DNA of 64,000 bases from RGIG3009 sp045541305 (GTDB lineage Bacteria > Bacillota > Clostridia > Oscillospirales > Acutalibacteraceae): assembly GCA_045541305.1 (NCBI GenBank), contig JAZQIV010000176.1, positions 3,860 through 67,859 on the forward strand, written 5' to 3'. Shown here in pieces: positions 33,548 through 41,103 of this stretch; positions within the stretch are counted from its first letter, which is position 1, and each line of letters begins with the position of its first letter. A model generated the notes under the pieces. It was given only the letters and a program-made list of their open reading frames with translations. It made no database searches and was not told where the DNA came from. Made by a program: the position numbers and the translations under genes.

Positions 33548-34218
33548 ATGACTATCTCCTCGTAAATGGTAGGAATGATTTTGTTGTTGACGTGAAAATC
33601 ATTTGGGTTTATCTCGTCAAACATTCCCCAGTGGATGGGAACGACCAATTTTGCACCGATTTTTTTACTGAAAGTTTCCGCATCGTGCATATTCATATTA
33701 TTGCCCACCCCGTTTATCGGCACAAAAGCAATATCGGGTTTGGTACCGATATCGTTAATAACCTTTTCGTTGTATAAGGTATCGCCGGCAATATAATAGG
33801 TTTTATCGCCATATGACAAGATGACGCCGATGGCGCTTGTGTCGCTATGTTCAGCATAGACTGCTTCAAATGTAATGCCCTTCTCTGTCCAAACCGTGCC
33901 GCGATTAAAAAGCACATAGTTATGAGTTGCGCCATGCTTCCTTGCGACTTGCCAGGCGTTCCCCGAAGCCAAAACACAAATGTTTTCGTGCTTGCTTAAA
34001 ATAACATTCAATGTTTCGGGATCGGTGTGATCCAGGTGGTTATGCGTTAAAACCAGTATGTCGGGTTTTATCTCGAAAAAATGCGCGTCAATGGGTTGCC
34101 GACGGTAATTGCGGGGATTTATTTTTTCCACACTGTTTGACAGATAAGGATCCACCATCACTTTTATGCCCGCAAAATCCAATAAAAGGCCGGCTTGCCC
34201 TAACCAAACGACTTTCAT
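33544..34218 (-). CDS. Metallo-beta-lactamase-fold hydrolase (UlaG/UPF0173-like)
   Basis: A 224-residue MBL-fold protein with the metal motif THNHLDHTD (His59, His61, Asp63, His64), a later IAGDT Asp and a final VPIHWG His. It is of the short UPF0173/UlaG-like type, which includes lactonases; a sugar-lactone hydrolase would fit between the SDR and the dehydratase, but this is inference. Start ATG 34218 follows GAGGTTGAAA; the longer frame to 34287 lacks a ribosome binding site and enters the promoter region. It is the first gene of the minus-strand operon. Confidence 0.83.
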   Translation of the reverse strand: MKVVWLGQAGLLLDFAGIKVMVDPYLSNSVEKINPRNYRRQPIDAHFFEIKPDILVLTHNHLDHTDPETLNVILSKHENICVLASGNAWQVARKHGATHNYVLFNRGTVWTEKGITFEAVYAEHSDTSAIGVILSYGDKTYYIAGDTLYNEKVINDIGTKPDIAFVPINGVGNNMNMHDAETFSKKIGAKLVVPIHWGMFDEINPNDFHVNNKIIPTIYEEIVI

Positions 34219-34270
34219 TTTCAACCTCGTTCTTTCGCTCTTGAAAAAATAAGAAAAAACTGTATAATTC

Positions 34271-34335
34271 AGTATATAATACTTCAAGGAGTTTTGTTTA
34301 AGTATACTGTATGATTTTTTAAAAATACTGTATTT
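34271..34335 (-). promoter_or_regulatory. AraC-type operator and promoter for the minus-strand operon
   Basis: ATACTGTAT occurs twice in direct orientation at 34304-34312 and 34325-34333, exactly 21 bp apart (two helical turns), inside a 40-bp element (34296-34335). Read on the minus strand, the element ends in TTAAAC, then 19 bp, then TATACT (34276-34271) as -10, with no good -35. That is the layout of an activator-dependent promoter. The same 40-bp element, with two mismatches and identical spacing to TATACT, occurs inverted at 35290-35354. The likely binder is the AraC protein encoded at 34350, whose RBS touches the element. Confidence 0.75.
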
Positions 34336-34349
34336 CAGGAGGTTGAAAT

Positions 34350-35123
34350 ATGCTTAGAAATCTAGGCGCCGGTCTTTTTAGAAGCGAAAGAATATTCGGC
34401 AATTTAGAGCGCTCAACTGAACGAGTAGTCACCACGTTCGAGATCGATTTGTATCGGAGAGATGGCGGTATCGCACACTTGAACGGCGAAAAGTTGCCGA
34501 TAAAAAAAGGTGCAATCTTGGTCGCATCCCCCGGCGATAAGCGATATAGCATTTTACCTTTTTCATGCTATTATTTACATTTCGAGACCGATGATGAGCA
34601 AATCATTTCTCTGATGCAAGAAATCAACGGACTTTACGATTATTGTAATTATGAAAAATTGTCGCAAAAAATTAAAGAATTAGATATACTTTATAAAGCG
34701 CAAGAGAATTATTTCGGTCTTAAAGAAACGGCCCTCATTATCGATATTCTGTACGAAATCTATCAAACAAAGCAAAAGCAATTTCACTCAAGTTTCCCAA
34801 CCTCGCTGAACATAGCACTGTCACATATTGAAAACAACTTCGCTGAAAAAATGACTGTCAAGGAACTGGCAGGACTTGGCAATATCAGTGAATCGCTATT
34901 ACAGAAGCTCTTCGTAAAACATTTGGGCGATACACCGAATTCCTATTTAATTAAAGTGCGATTGCGGGAAGCTAAAAAAATGCTGACCGAAACAGACTGG
35001 AATTTGCAGGTGGTTTCCGAAAAATGCGGTTTCTTTTCCATGAGCTATTTTTGCGACTGTTTCAAGCGGAACGTTGGTATTTCTCCAAATAAATATCGTA
35101 AAATGAATCGATACAACATCTAA
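34350..35123 (+). CDS. AraC-family transcriptional regulator of the sugar-acid operons
   Basis: A 257-residue protein with an N-terminal cupin-like sensor (~20-110) and a C-terminal double helix-turn-helix (~155-255; LGNISESLLQKLFVKHLG and GFFSMSYFCDCFKRNVG). RBS AGGAGG is 7 bp before ATG 34350. It is flanked by two outward-reading operons, each with the same 40-bp operator, so it is the likely activator of both and, by operator overlap, of itself. The gene is visibly more AT-rich than the transport genes. Confidence 0.88.
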   Translation: MLRNLGAGLFRSERIFGNLERSTERVVTTFEIDLYRRDGGIAHLNGEKLPIKKGAILVASPGDKRYSILPFSCYYLHFETDDEQIISLMQEINGLYDYCNYEKLSQKIKELDILYKAQENYFGLKETALIIDILYEIYQTKQKQFHSSFPTSLNIALSHIENNFAEKMTVKELAGLGNISESLLQKLFVKHLGDTPNSYLIKVRLREAKKMLTETDWNLQVVSEKCGFFSMSYFCDCFKRNVGISPNKYRKMNRYNI

Positions 35124-35186
35124 ACTGCACACTTATACCTATTAAAGGAAGTTGACGCTATTTTGGTAATTGTGTGCCATCAATTG

Positions 35187-35220
35187 AAATCCACTCTACC
35201 GTTTGGCGGAGTGGATTTTT
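35187..35220 (+). terminator. Intrinsic terminator after the AraC gene
   Basis: AAATCCACTC (35187-35196) pairs with GAGTGGATTT (35209-35218) and is followed by TT; the T-rich 3' side ends the stem. It lies 64 bp after the AraC stop and 70 bp before the next operator, separating the two transcripts. Confidence 0.8.
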
Positions 35221-35289
35221 GCTTCGCTTTCGTATTTTTTGTGCCTGAGATTTGACAAAGGATGCATGACGAAAATCCGCAGCATATCA

Positions 35290-35354
35290 AAATACAGGAT
35301 TTTTAAAAAATCATACAGCATACTTAAACAAATGTCGTCCGAATCCTGTATACT
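35290..35354 (+). promoter_or_regulatory. AraC-type operator and promoter for the aldolase operon
   Basis: A 40-bp element (35290-35329) is the reverse complement of 34296-34335 with two mismatches. Half-sites ATACAGGAT (35292-35300) and ATACAGCAT (35313-35321) are 21 bp apart. TTAAAC (35324-35329), 19 bp and TATACT (35349-35354) follow, exactly as in the first copy. The transcript leader to the aldolase gene would be about 155 nt, with no gene in it. Confidence 0.75.
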
Positions 35355-35515
35355 GAACGTGTAGTATTTTTACATTTTATGTTCAGGAACGCCCAAAAAG
35401 GCTTTCGGGTGTTTTGGCAAGACGGCTGGTTGAATGTGGTTTTACGAAAGATTCCAGATAATTCCACATAATTCCCAGAAATATTCAGTGTGAAAGAATT
35501 TGTTTGAGGTGTATG

Positions 35516-36280
35516 ATGAATAAGTATATAAACCTTGCAGAGAAGCTTGAAAAAAGGGAAAAAGTTATCGGTACTACTATGACCGTTCAGACCAGTACGA
35601 TTATTCTGGAAGCGATGAATAGAGATGACTTGGATTTTGTGCTGTTTGATTGTGAGCACGGCATTTTTGATACGCAAAACGTCGTTTCCCAACTTCAAAT
35701 TTGCCGCCTTATTGGTTTGCCTGCCTTTTTGCGCGCACAGGATGCAGAATATCACCTGATTGCCAAAGCGATTGATATGGGTGCTGACGGTGTCATGGTC
35801 CCTCGTACGGAGAGTTTAGAACAGTTACGCACGGCGGTTGACGCGTTACTTTTCTATCCCGATGGCAGAAAGGGTGCCGGTGGATTTGGACAATTCAGGA
35901 AAGGAGAACAATACAACGATTTTTCAAAAACGCGTTTTTTGTTTCCGCAAATTGAATCGCCAAAAGGTATCGAAATACTGCCTCGCATGTTGGAGAAATA
36001 CGGTAAGTACATAAGTGCGGTTATGATCGGTCCCTACGATCTTTCGATCATGGTGGGGACACCGCGCGATATCAAGAGCCCTGAAATGATATCTGCAATA
36101 CAAAAAATCTTCGACATTAGCAACTCTTATGGTAAATCCTGTGGTATTTTTTGCGATGATGAGGTTTTGGCGCAAAAATATCGCGATATGGGATGCAATG
36201 TTCTTTGGACGGGTTGCGACAAAGATTTCTTTATGAGAGGTTTTAATCAAGAAATGGATGTCCTATCCGATATAAGATAA
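35516..36280 (+). CDS. HpcH/HpaI-family aldolase
   Basis: A 254-residue class II (metal-dependent) aldolase of the HpcH/HpaI type, which cleaves 2-keto-3-deoxy acids to pyruvate and an aldehyde. Motifs: FVLFDCEHGIFD (active-site His), GADGVMVPRTES, FPQIESPKGIE (metal Glu) and MIGPYDLSIMVG (metal Asp). ATG 35516 is preferred because GAGG at 35506-35509 is 6 bp before it; ATG 35513 and TTG 35504 are alternatives. It is paired with a 2-hydroxyacid dehydrogenase 37 bp downstream under the AraC-type promoter. It would act after the enolase-family dehydratase encoded on the opposite side of the regulator. Confidence 0.87.
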   Translation: MNKYINLAEKLEKREKVIGTTMTVQTSTIILEAMNRDDLDFVLFDCEHGIFDTQNVVSQLQICRLIGLPAFLRAQDAEYHLIAKAIDMGADGVMVPRTESLEQLRTAVDALLFYPDGRKGAGGFGQFRKGEQYNDFSKTRFLFPQIESPKGIEILPRMLEKYGKYISAVMIGPYDLSIMVGTPRDIKSPEMISAIQKIFDISNSYGKSCGIFCDDEVLAQKYRDMGCNVLWTGCDKDFFMRGFNQEMDVLSDIR

Positions 36281-36317
36281 TACGTTTTGATGATATCTTC
36301 GGAAAGCGAGGACGGTA

Positions 36318-37274
36318 ATGAAAATTGTTATATTAGACTATCCGACTGAAAACCCGGGCGAAATCGATTGGAGTGGGTTCGACCGGTATGGTGAGGTCGT
36401 TCGGTATGAATACGATAAAGATGCCGATGTTGGGGAAAGAATCGGCGATGCGGATATTGCCTTTTTAAACAAGAGCAAAGTGACACGGGCCGATCTTGAA
36501 AAATGTCCCAACCTTAAATTTATCTCCATCATTGCTACCGGATATAATGCAGTCGATATTAAAGCTGCTCGAGAAATGGGAATCTCTGTTTCTAACGTCC
36601 CCTCGTACGGAACGGAAGCTATCGGACAACACGCTATTGCACTGTTAATGGAGATTACCAACCGTGTTGCTCACCATGATGCCGAGGTGCGCAAAGGCCG
36701 AAAACGAGATGAGGGTGACTGGTGTTTTTGGGATTATCCCAGCATTGAGTTGGAAAACAAAACAATGGGGATTATCGGACTTGGAAGAATTGGACAGATA
36801 ACTTCAAGGGTCGCCCAAGCCTTTGGGATGAAGGTGTTAGCATACGATTCGTTTCAAAACGAGAGCCTGGTAAACGAAAACTGTCAATATACGGATTTGG
36901 ATACATTGTTTGAAAAGTCTGATGTCATAGCTCTTCATTGCCCACTGTTCCCCGAAACAGAGAATCTTATCAACAAGGATACAATCGCTAAAATGAAGGA
37001 TGGCGTTATCCTTATTAATAACAGCCGAGGCGCACTCATTGTTGAACAAGACCTTGCGGATGCGTTAAATAGAGGTAAAGTGTATGCTGCGGGGCTGGAT
37101 GCCGTGCGAAAAGAACCGATTGACATGGATAACCCGCTTCTCAAAGCGAAAAACTGCTTTATCACGCCACATATCAGCTGGGCAGCCTTGGAGTGCAGAC
37201 AAAGACTTATCTCATATTCCTTGGAAAATCTAAAACAATATCTGGCCGGTACACCGACGAACATCGTGAATTGA
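36318..37274 (+). CDS. D-2-hydroxyacid dehydrogenase
   Basis: A 318-residue NAD-dependent reductase of the glycerate/phosphoglycerate dehydrogenase family. The cofactor loop is GIIGLGRIGQ, with Asp in LAYDSF indicating NAD(H). The catalytic triad appears as Arg in NNSRGALI, Glu in RKEPID and His in TPHISWA. It could reduce hydroxypyruvate, glyoxylate or a related 2-oxoacid arising from the aldolase step. It is second in the operon driven from 35349. Confidence 0.9.
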   Translation: MKIVILDYPTENPGEIDWSGFDRYGEVVRYEYDKDADVGERIGDADIAFLNKSKVTRADLEKCPNLKFISIIATGYNAVDIKAAREMGISVSNVPSYGTEAIGQHAIALLMEITNRVAHHDAEVRKGRKRDEGDWCFWDYPSIELENKTMGIIGLGRIGQITSRVAQAFGMKVLAYDSFQNESLVNENCQYTDLDTLFEKSDVIALHCPLFPETENLINKDTIAKMKDGVILINNSRGALIVEQDLADALNRGKVYAAGLDAVRKEPIDMDNPLLKAKNCFITPHISWAALECRQRLISYSLENLKQYLAGTPTNIVN

Positions 37275-37405
37275 TTCGCCAGGATTAGTGCCGTCTTGAA
37301 AAAGTTTGCAAAACAGAATGTTTATGATAAAGGGGAGTGTAAAATTAAAAGGTTACATGATACGCCAGTTTACTATGCGATTATACAAAAAAGGAGATTG
37401 ATCTT

Positions 37406-38947
37406 ATGAAAATGCGGTCATTATTGGCGGTCTTGGTGGTGCTGTGTCTGCTGCTGTCTTTAACGGCTTGCGGTAAGCCCAATACGCCCGATCCTGTGAC
37501 TACAACCACCACCGGTTCCCAGGCAGACGGAAGTGATCAGCAAACTACTTCAACCGACGCAGACGCATCCGGGGACGAAGGAACCGGCAGCACCAAAGCG
37601 ACAAGCGGTACTGGGAAAACCAGTGCTTCGGGTTCAGGCGTTACCAAAACGACGAGCACCACAAAAACGCAAACAGGCGCATCCGTCGGGGCTGGTTTTA
37701 TCGGTACAAGTATCAAGCTGCGTCCCGGTACAAAGGGTGCGGAAGAAGGCCTGGATTTTGGTGGAAAAACCTTTACGATGGCAGGCCCCGACAGTGAAAC
37801 CTATCGCCAGATGCTTGCGGAATTCGGAAAAGAATTTAACTGTAAGGTTGAAGTTACTCGATATGATAACGCCAACTATACGCAAGCGGTTGCGGCGGCA
37901 ATGGTAGCCGGAAAGCCGTTTGATATTTTGATGATGAACAGCCAAACGACTTATCCCAGCTTGGTGATTGCAAACTGTGCTGTTCCGTTACAGAAGTATC
38001 TTACGACTGCCGATATCTGGGATGGCTCCAATCCGAAAAAAGGTGGCTTTCTGACCAGCTCTATGGAAGGGTTATCCTGGAAAGGTAACATTTACGGTGT
38101 TGCCGGTGCCGGTTTGTCGTCGCCGACTGTTATGTACTACAATAAAAAGGTATTCAAAGATGAACGATTGACAGACCCTTATGAGCTGTGGGAAAAGGGC
38201 AAATGGACTTGGGATAAGTTCCAAGAATACGGTGCTCTTTTGACTGATCCTTCCAAAGACTTCTATATGTGCGGAAATCTTATGCAACGTATTTCGTTCT
38301 CTGTACCTGCCACTTTCGACACGGACTACATTAAAGTCGAAAATGGATATATGAAAGAGAACTTATCCGACACAAAGCTCTATAATGCATTAAACCTGTT
38401 GCAAAAAATGTCCAGAGGTACTACGCAAATTATCCATCCGACCGCCAGTATGGATGCGGCTTTGATGAACGGTAAAACGGCGTGTATCATTTACAGTTCT
38501 TCTGCATGGCAACCGCTGTACAACCAGGCAAAAGAGTCGAATGCATTTGCGAAGGATGTAAACAATTTAGGTGTTGTTCCCATGCCGTCCGTTAAGGAAA
38601 ACTCCAATAAATATAAGGGTATCATTTGGAGCTGGATGGGTTACTGTGCCGGTAACGGAACCGAAGAACCTCTTGCGGCAATTGCATTGGCGAAATTCGA
38701 TAGTACGCACAACCTTCTGGAAATCGACCAAAAATCTATGCCGGATAAGGTTAGACAAATGTTCTATAACATCGTTGGCGAGGATGATCTTTACGCACCG
38801 TACTGGGGTTTAAAATCGTCTTTTGGCAGTGTACAAGACGTGCAAGCCAATATTGTCAAACAGGTTGTCAGCGGAAAGAACATCGCCCAGGTCCTTTCGG
38901 CATATAAAAAATCTTTGCAAAACATCATCGACGACGCAACGAAATAA
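37406..38947 (+). CDS. Sugar ABC transporter solute-binding lipoprotein
   Basis: A 513-residue lipoprotein with signal LLAVLVVLCLLLSLTAC (lipobox LTAC), a Thr/Ser/Gly-rich linker (~27-95) and a family 1 binding domain (KPFDILMMNSQTTYPSL, GVAGAGLSSPTVMYYNKKVF, KWTWDKFQEYGALLTDPS). It parallels the binding lipoprotein at 21020. No permease adjoins it; the nearest are in module B, 11.6 kb downstream on the same strand, so it probably serves a module B permease pair. AAGGAG is 8 bp before the start. The 130-bp upstream gap has no convincing promoter. Confidence 0.9.
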   Translation: MKMRSLLAVLVVLCLLLSLTACGKPNTPDPVTTTTTGSQADGSDQQTTSTDADASGDEGTGSTKATSGTGKTSASGSGVTKTTSTTKTQTGASVGAGFIGTSIKLRPGTKGAEEGLDFGGKTFTMAGPDSETYRQMLAEFGKEFNCKVEVTRYDNANYTQAVAAAMVAGKPFDILMMNSQTTYPSLVIANCAVPLQKYLTTADIWDGSNPKKGGFLTSSMEGLSWKGNIYGVAGAGLSSPTVMYYNKKVFKDERLTDPYELWEKGKWTWDKFQEYGALLTDPSKDFYMCGNLMQRISFSVPATFDTDYIKVENGYMKENLSDTKLYNALNLLQKMSRGTTQIIHPTASMDAALMNGKTACIIYSSSAWQPLYNQAKESNAFAKDVNNLGVVPMPSVKENSNKYKGIIWSWMGYCAGNGTEEPLAAIALAKFDSTHNLLEIDQKSMPDKVRQMFYNIVGEDDLYAPYWGLKSSFGSVQDVQANIVKQVVSGKNIAQVLSAYKKSLQNIIDDATK

Positions 38948-38979
38948 GTGTCAAGATGAGTATGAAAGGAGCAACTACT

Positions 38980-40527
38980 ATGAAAATAAGCACTCGCAAA
39001 TTGTTATCGTTGATCTTGGCAGTGGCACTTGTAGTGGGCATTCCCTTTTTTCACCTGGATATGGATGTGTTAGCGGATAGCGGAACCATAAACCTTTTTG
39101 GTGCTGACGGTTTGTTGACTACCAAAACCGCGTGGACGACCGGCGGTGTCGTCGACCAGACCGCAGGACATGATGGCGGAGCCTGTATTAAACTAACACA
39201 AAGTCAGTATATCCAGTACAAGAATGCTCTGCTTTCCCAAATGACGGTAGGGCAACCGTATGAGCTGAGCTTTTGGTATAAAACCGACAATATTCCCACC
39301 GCTGTAAACCATCTTTTTAAATTGTCCTTTATGCAAACATCCAGCAGTATCGGTGGTGTGATTGCGAAAGATTCCGAACTTCCGCCTACAAACGGCGCGT
39401 GGAAAAAAATGACGCTGTACGTTACCAACAATATCGAAACAACGGAAAACGGATATTTTCGGTTGCAGGCGCCGGGTGCCAGCGGAACCTACTATGTAGA
39501 CGATATCAGTCTTGTACCCACGAATGCTGTTACATCCACTAATCTGGTGATGAACGGTGACTTTGAATTTGGTGCCGATTATTTTTCGTACTGGCTGGGC
39601 GGCAGCACGGCGGTACAAGCGAGTCAAGAAGCGGGTCGCGGCTGGGTAATGACACATACCGGCAGTTACTTAAAATACAACAGAGCGTTGCTGGGCCTGA
39701 TGCAAGCAGGGGTAACGTATGAATTGAGCTTTGATTATAAGCTGAATAAAGACACGAAATTTGCATTGAAACATGGTAGCAGTTGTGTTGCACTGAGCGA
39801 TACGACTTTGGAGGCAACCGATGCGTGGCGGCATGTGTCCTATGATGTTGCCATTGCGAACGCTATGACTACGAATTCTACTTCGGGTAATTTAACGTTT
39901 CAACTTGCTGCAGGGACCACCATGTCCCTCGACAATCTCGTCTTGAAAAAGAAAGTGGCGGAGGTTATACCGCCGGCACCGACAGTAGGTGAGGTTTCGG
40001 GTGCCACGCTGTATATTGCCGATGAGAACAACACCGCCTATCCCGACGGGACTCTCGCCATTAAGACGGATGCGCCGGCAGTTGCTGTTCCGGAAGGATG
40101 TTCCGTGGTAGAATACGGGACCATTGCCCATCCGTATCAGTTGTTGAACGGCACAGATTTGACTTTGGGAACGGAAAACCTCGGAAGTCCGGCTCGCGCC
40201 AAAGGGGAAGTTCTCACAGTGGGTTCCTACTACGCCGTGTTCCCCAATTCGACGAGTATCAGCGGCGGCGTGAAGATTGCCGTGCGGTCGTATATCAAGT
40301 ACAAGGATGCGGAGAACGTCGAGCAGACGATTTATTCCGAGGAGACGTATGTCAAATCTACCAATCAAATCAAACGGGCAATGGCAAAAGATTTGATTAA
40401 TAATTATTCTAATGTAACGTATGATTCGGCGGATATTAGCGGAGGCACAGTGGATATCGCTGCTGCTGATATCGCAAAGGTGTGGGCGTTTGTCAAACGA
40501 AATCGTGCATATTTCGATAGTTTGTAA
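38980..40527 (+). CDS. Secreted protein with two carbohydrate-binding-like modules
   Basis: A 515-residue protein starting at ATG 38980 behind AAAGGA, with a signal peptide (LLSLILAVALVVGIPFF, cleavage near VLA). Residues ~30-185 and ~190-330 are two CBM4/9-like beta-sandwich modules of the type repeated in the surface protein at 58726 (TVGQPYELSFWYKTDN, NGDFEFGADYFSYW, YVDDISLV). Residues ~345-515 match the C-terminal module of the protein at 769 (VVEYGTIAHPYQLL, GVKIAVRSYIKY). There is no anchor. The next two genes are a tiny peptide and a Thr-rich lipoprotein, the same order as after the gene at 769. Confidence 0.85.
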   Translation: MKISTRKLLSLILAVALVVGIPFFHLDMDVLADSGTINLFGADGLLTTKTAWTTGGVVDQTAGHDGGACIKLTQSQYIQYKNALLSQMTVGQPYELSFWYKTDNIPTAVNHLFKLSFMQTSSSIGGVIAKDSELPPTNGAWKKMTLYVTNNIETTENGYFRLQAPGASGTYYVDDISLVPTNAVTSTNLVMNGDFEFGADYFSYWLGGSTAVQASQEAGRGWVMTHTGSYLKYNRALLGLMQAGVTYELSFDYKLNKDTKFALKHGSSCVALSDTTLEATDAWRHVSYDVAIANAMTTNSTSGNLTFQLAAGTTMSLDNLVLKKKVAEVIPPAPTVGEVSGATLYIADENNTAYPDGTLAIKTDAPAVAVPEGCSVVEYGTIAHPYQLLNGTDLTLGTENLGSPARAKGEVLTVGSYYAVFPNSTSISGGVKIAVRSYIKYKDAENVEQTIYSEETYVKSTNQIKRAMAKDLINNYSNVTYDSADISGGTVDIAAADIAKVWAFVKRNRAYFDSL

Positions 40528-40546
40528 TGGGATAGGAGTGGTTTGC

Positions 40547-40675
40547 TTGAAAAAAATATATATTCAACCGGATATCATCATTACCTCATTTAGCAGTCGG
40601 GAAATGATTGCCAACAATATTTTTTCCGGTGTTATTTACAATTCCGAAGATTTGGTAGACGATGATGCGGAATGA
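40547..40675 (+). CDS. 42-residue acidic-tailed small peptide
   Basis: TTG start at 40547, 8 bp after AGGAG (40534-40538). The 42-residue product begins MKKIYIQPDIIITSF and ends with the acidic tail NSEDLVDDDAE. It has no signal peptide. The plan matches the 43-residue peptide at 2676 (KKxY, Pro at 8/9, a TS motif, an Asp-rich end), and both lie directly between a secreted modular protein and a Thr-rich lipoprotein. Overall identity is low; gene order and shared layout are the main support. Function unknown. Confidence 0.6.
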   Translation: MKKIYIQPDIIITSFSSREMIANNIFSGVIYNSEDLVDDDAE

Positions 40676-40735
40676 TCGCCGGCAGATGTGCCGTGCCAAA
40701 CAGTTACTGTCTCTTATAAAAAAGGAGGGACCTTT

Positions 40736-40975
40736 TTGAAGGGAATAGTATTCGGTATGTTACTGTTAGCCTGCCTTACGTTGGCAGGCTGTGCGGGCGG
40801 TGACCGTGATTCGTCCGCCATTACCACGACCACAGCAGCTACATCTCAGGATTTGACCAGCGGCAAGACATCAAATCAGAAGTCTACTGAAACAGGAACC
40901 GGTACGACCTCTTCTGTGGTGATGGAAAATATTTTTTCTTCAAAACCGGATGGCTTTGCCGGAGGACTTTACTGA
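40736..40975 (+). CDS. Small Thr/Ser-rich lipoprotein
   Basis: Translated from TTG 40736, 6 bp after AAAGGAGGG. The 79-residue product has signal MKGIVFGMLLLACLTLAGC with a clean lipobox (LAGC), then a Thr/Ser/Gly-rich tail ending GFAGGLY. No folded domain is expected. A longer in-frame reading from 40688 has no RBS. It is the counterpart of the lipoprotein at 2782, likewise downstream of a tiny acidic peptide, and is followed by the hairpin at 41037-41083. Confidence 0.72.
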   Translation: MKGIVFGMLLLACLTLAGCAGGDRDSSAITTTTAATSQDLTSGKTSNQKSTETGTGTTSSVVMENIFSSKPDGFAGGLY

Positions 40976-41036
40976 TAAGTCCTTCAAACAGAAACAACTC
41001 AGATCCTCTTGGTTAAGCGAAAATTCAACACAAACT

Positions 41037-41083
41037 GTAATCCGCTTTGTGAGAATTACATCAATTCTTGCAAAGCGGATTAC
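41037..41083 (+). terminator. Two-tier hairpin upstream of the DUF6259-like gene
   Basis: GTAATCCGCTTTG (41037-41049) pairs perfectly with CAAAGCGGATTAC (41071-41083); inside, after a TG/TG internal loop, AGAATT pairs with AATTCT around ACATC. It ends about 6 bp before the purine-rich RBS of the next gene and has no T-run. It may terminate, attenuate or mark an mRNA processing point. Confidence 0.6.
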
Positions 41084-41103
41084 GGTAAAGAGGGAAGGTA
41101 ATC

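Noticed and set aside
35324..35755. 143-residue minus-strand ORF before the aldolase gene
   Set aside because: Overlaps the aldolase gene and the conserved promoter element; no RBS or family resemblance.
37275..37405. Promoter for the solute-binding lipoprotein at 37406
   Set aside because: TTGAAA and TATGAT-like strings are present but separated by about 21 bp; no pair with acceptable spacing, so not called.
40547..40975. Toxin-antitoxin pair made of the two small genes
   Set aside because: The second product is a clear lipoprotein with a Thr-rich tail and the first has no toxin or antitoxin features; the order is repeated beside a surface protein gene instead.
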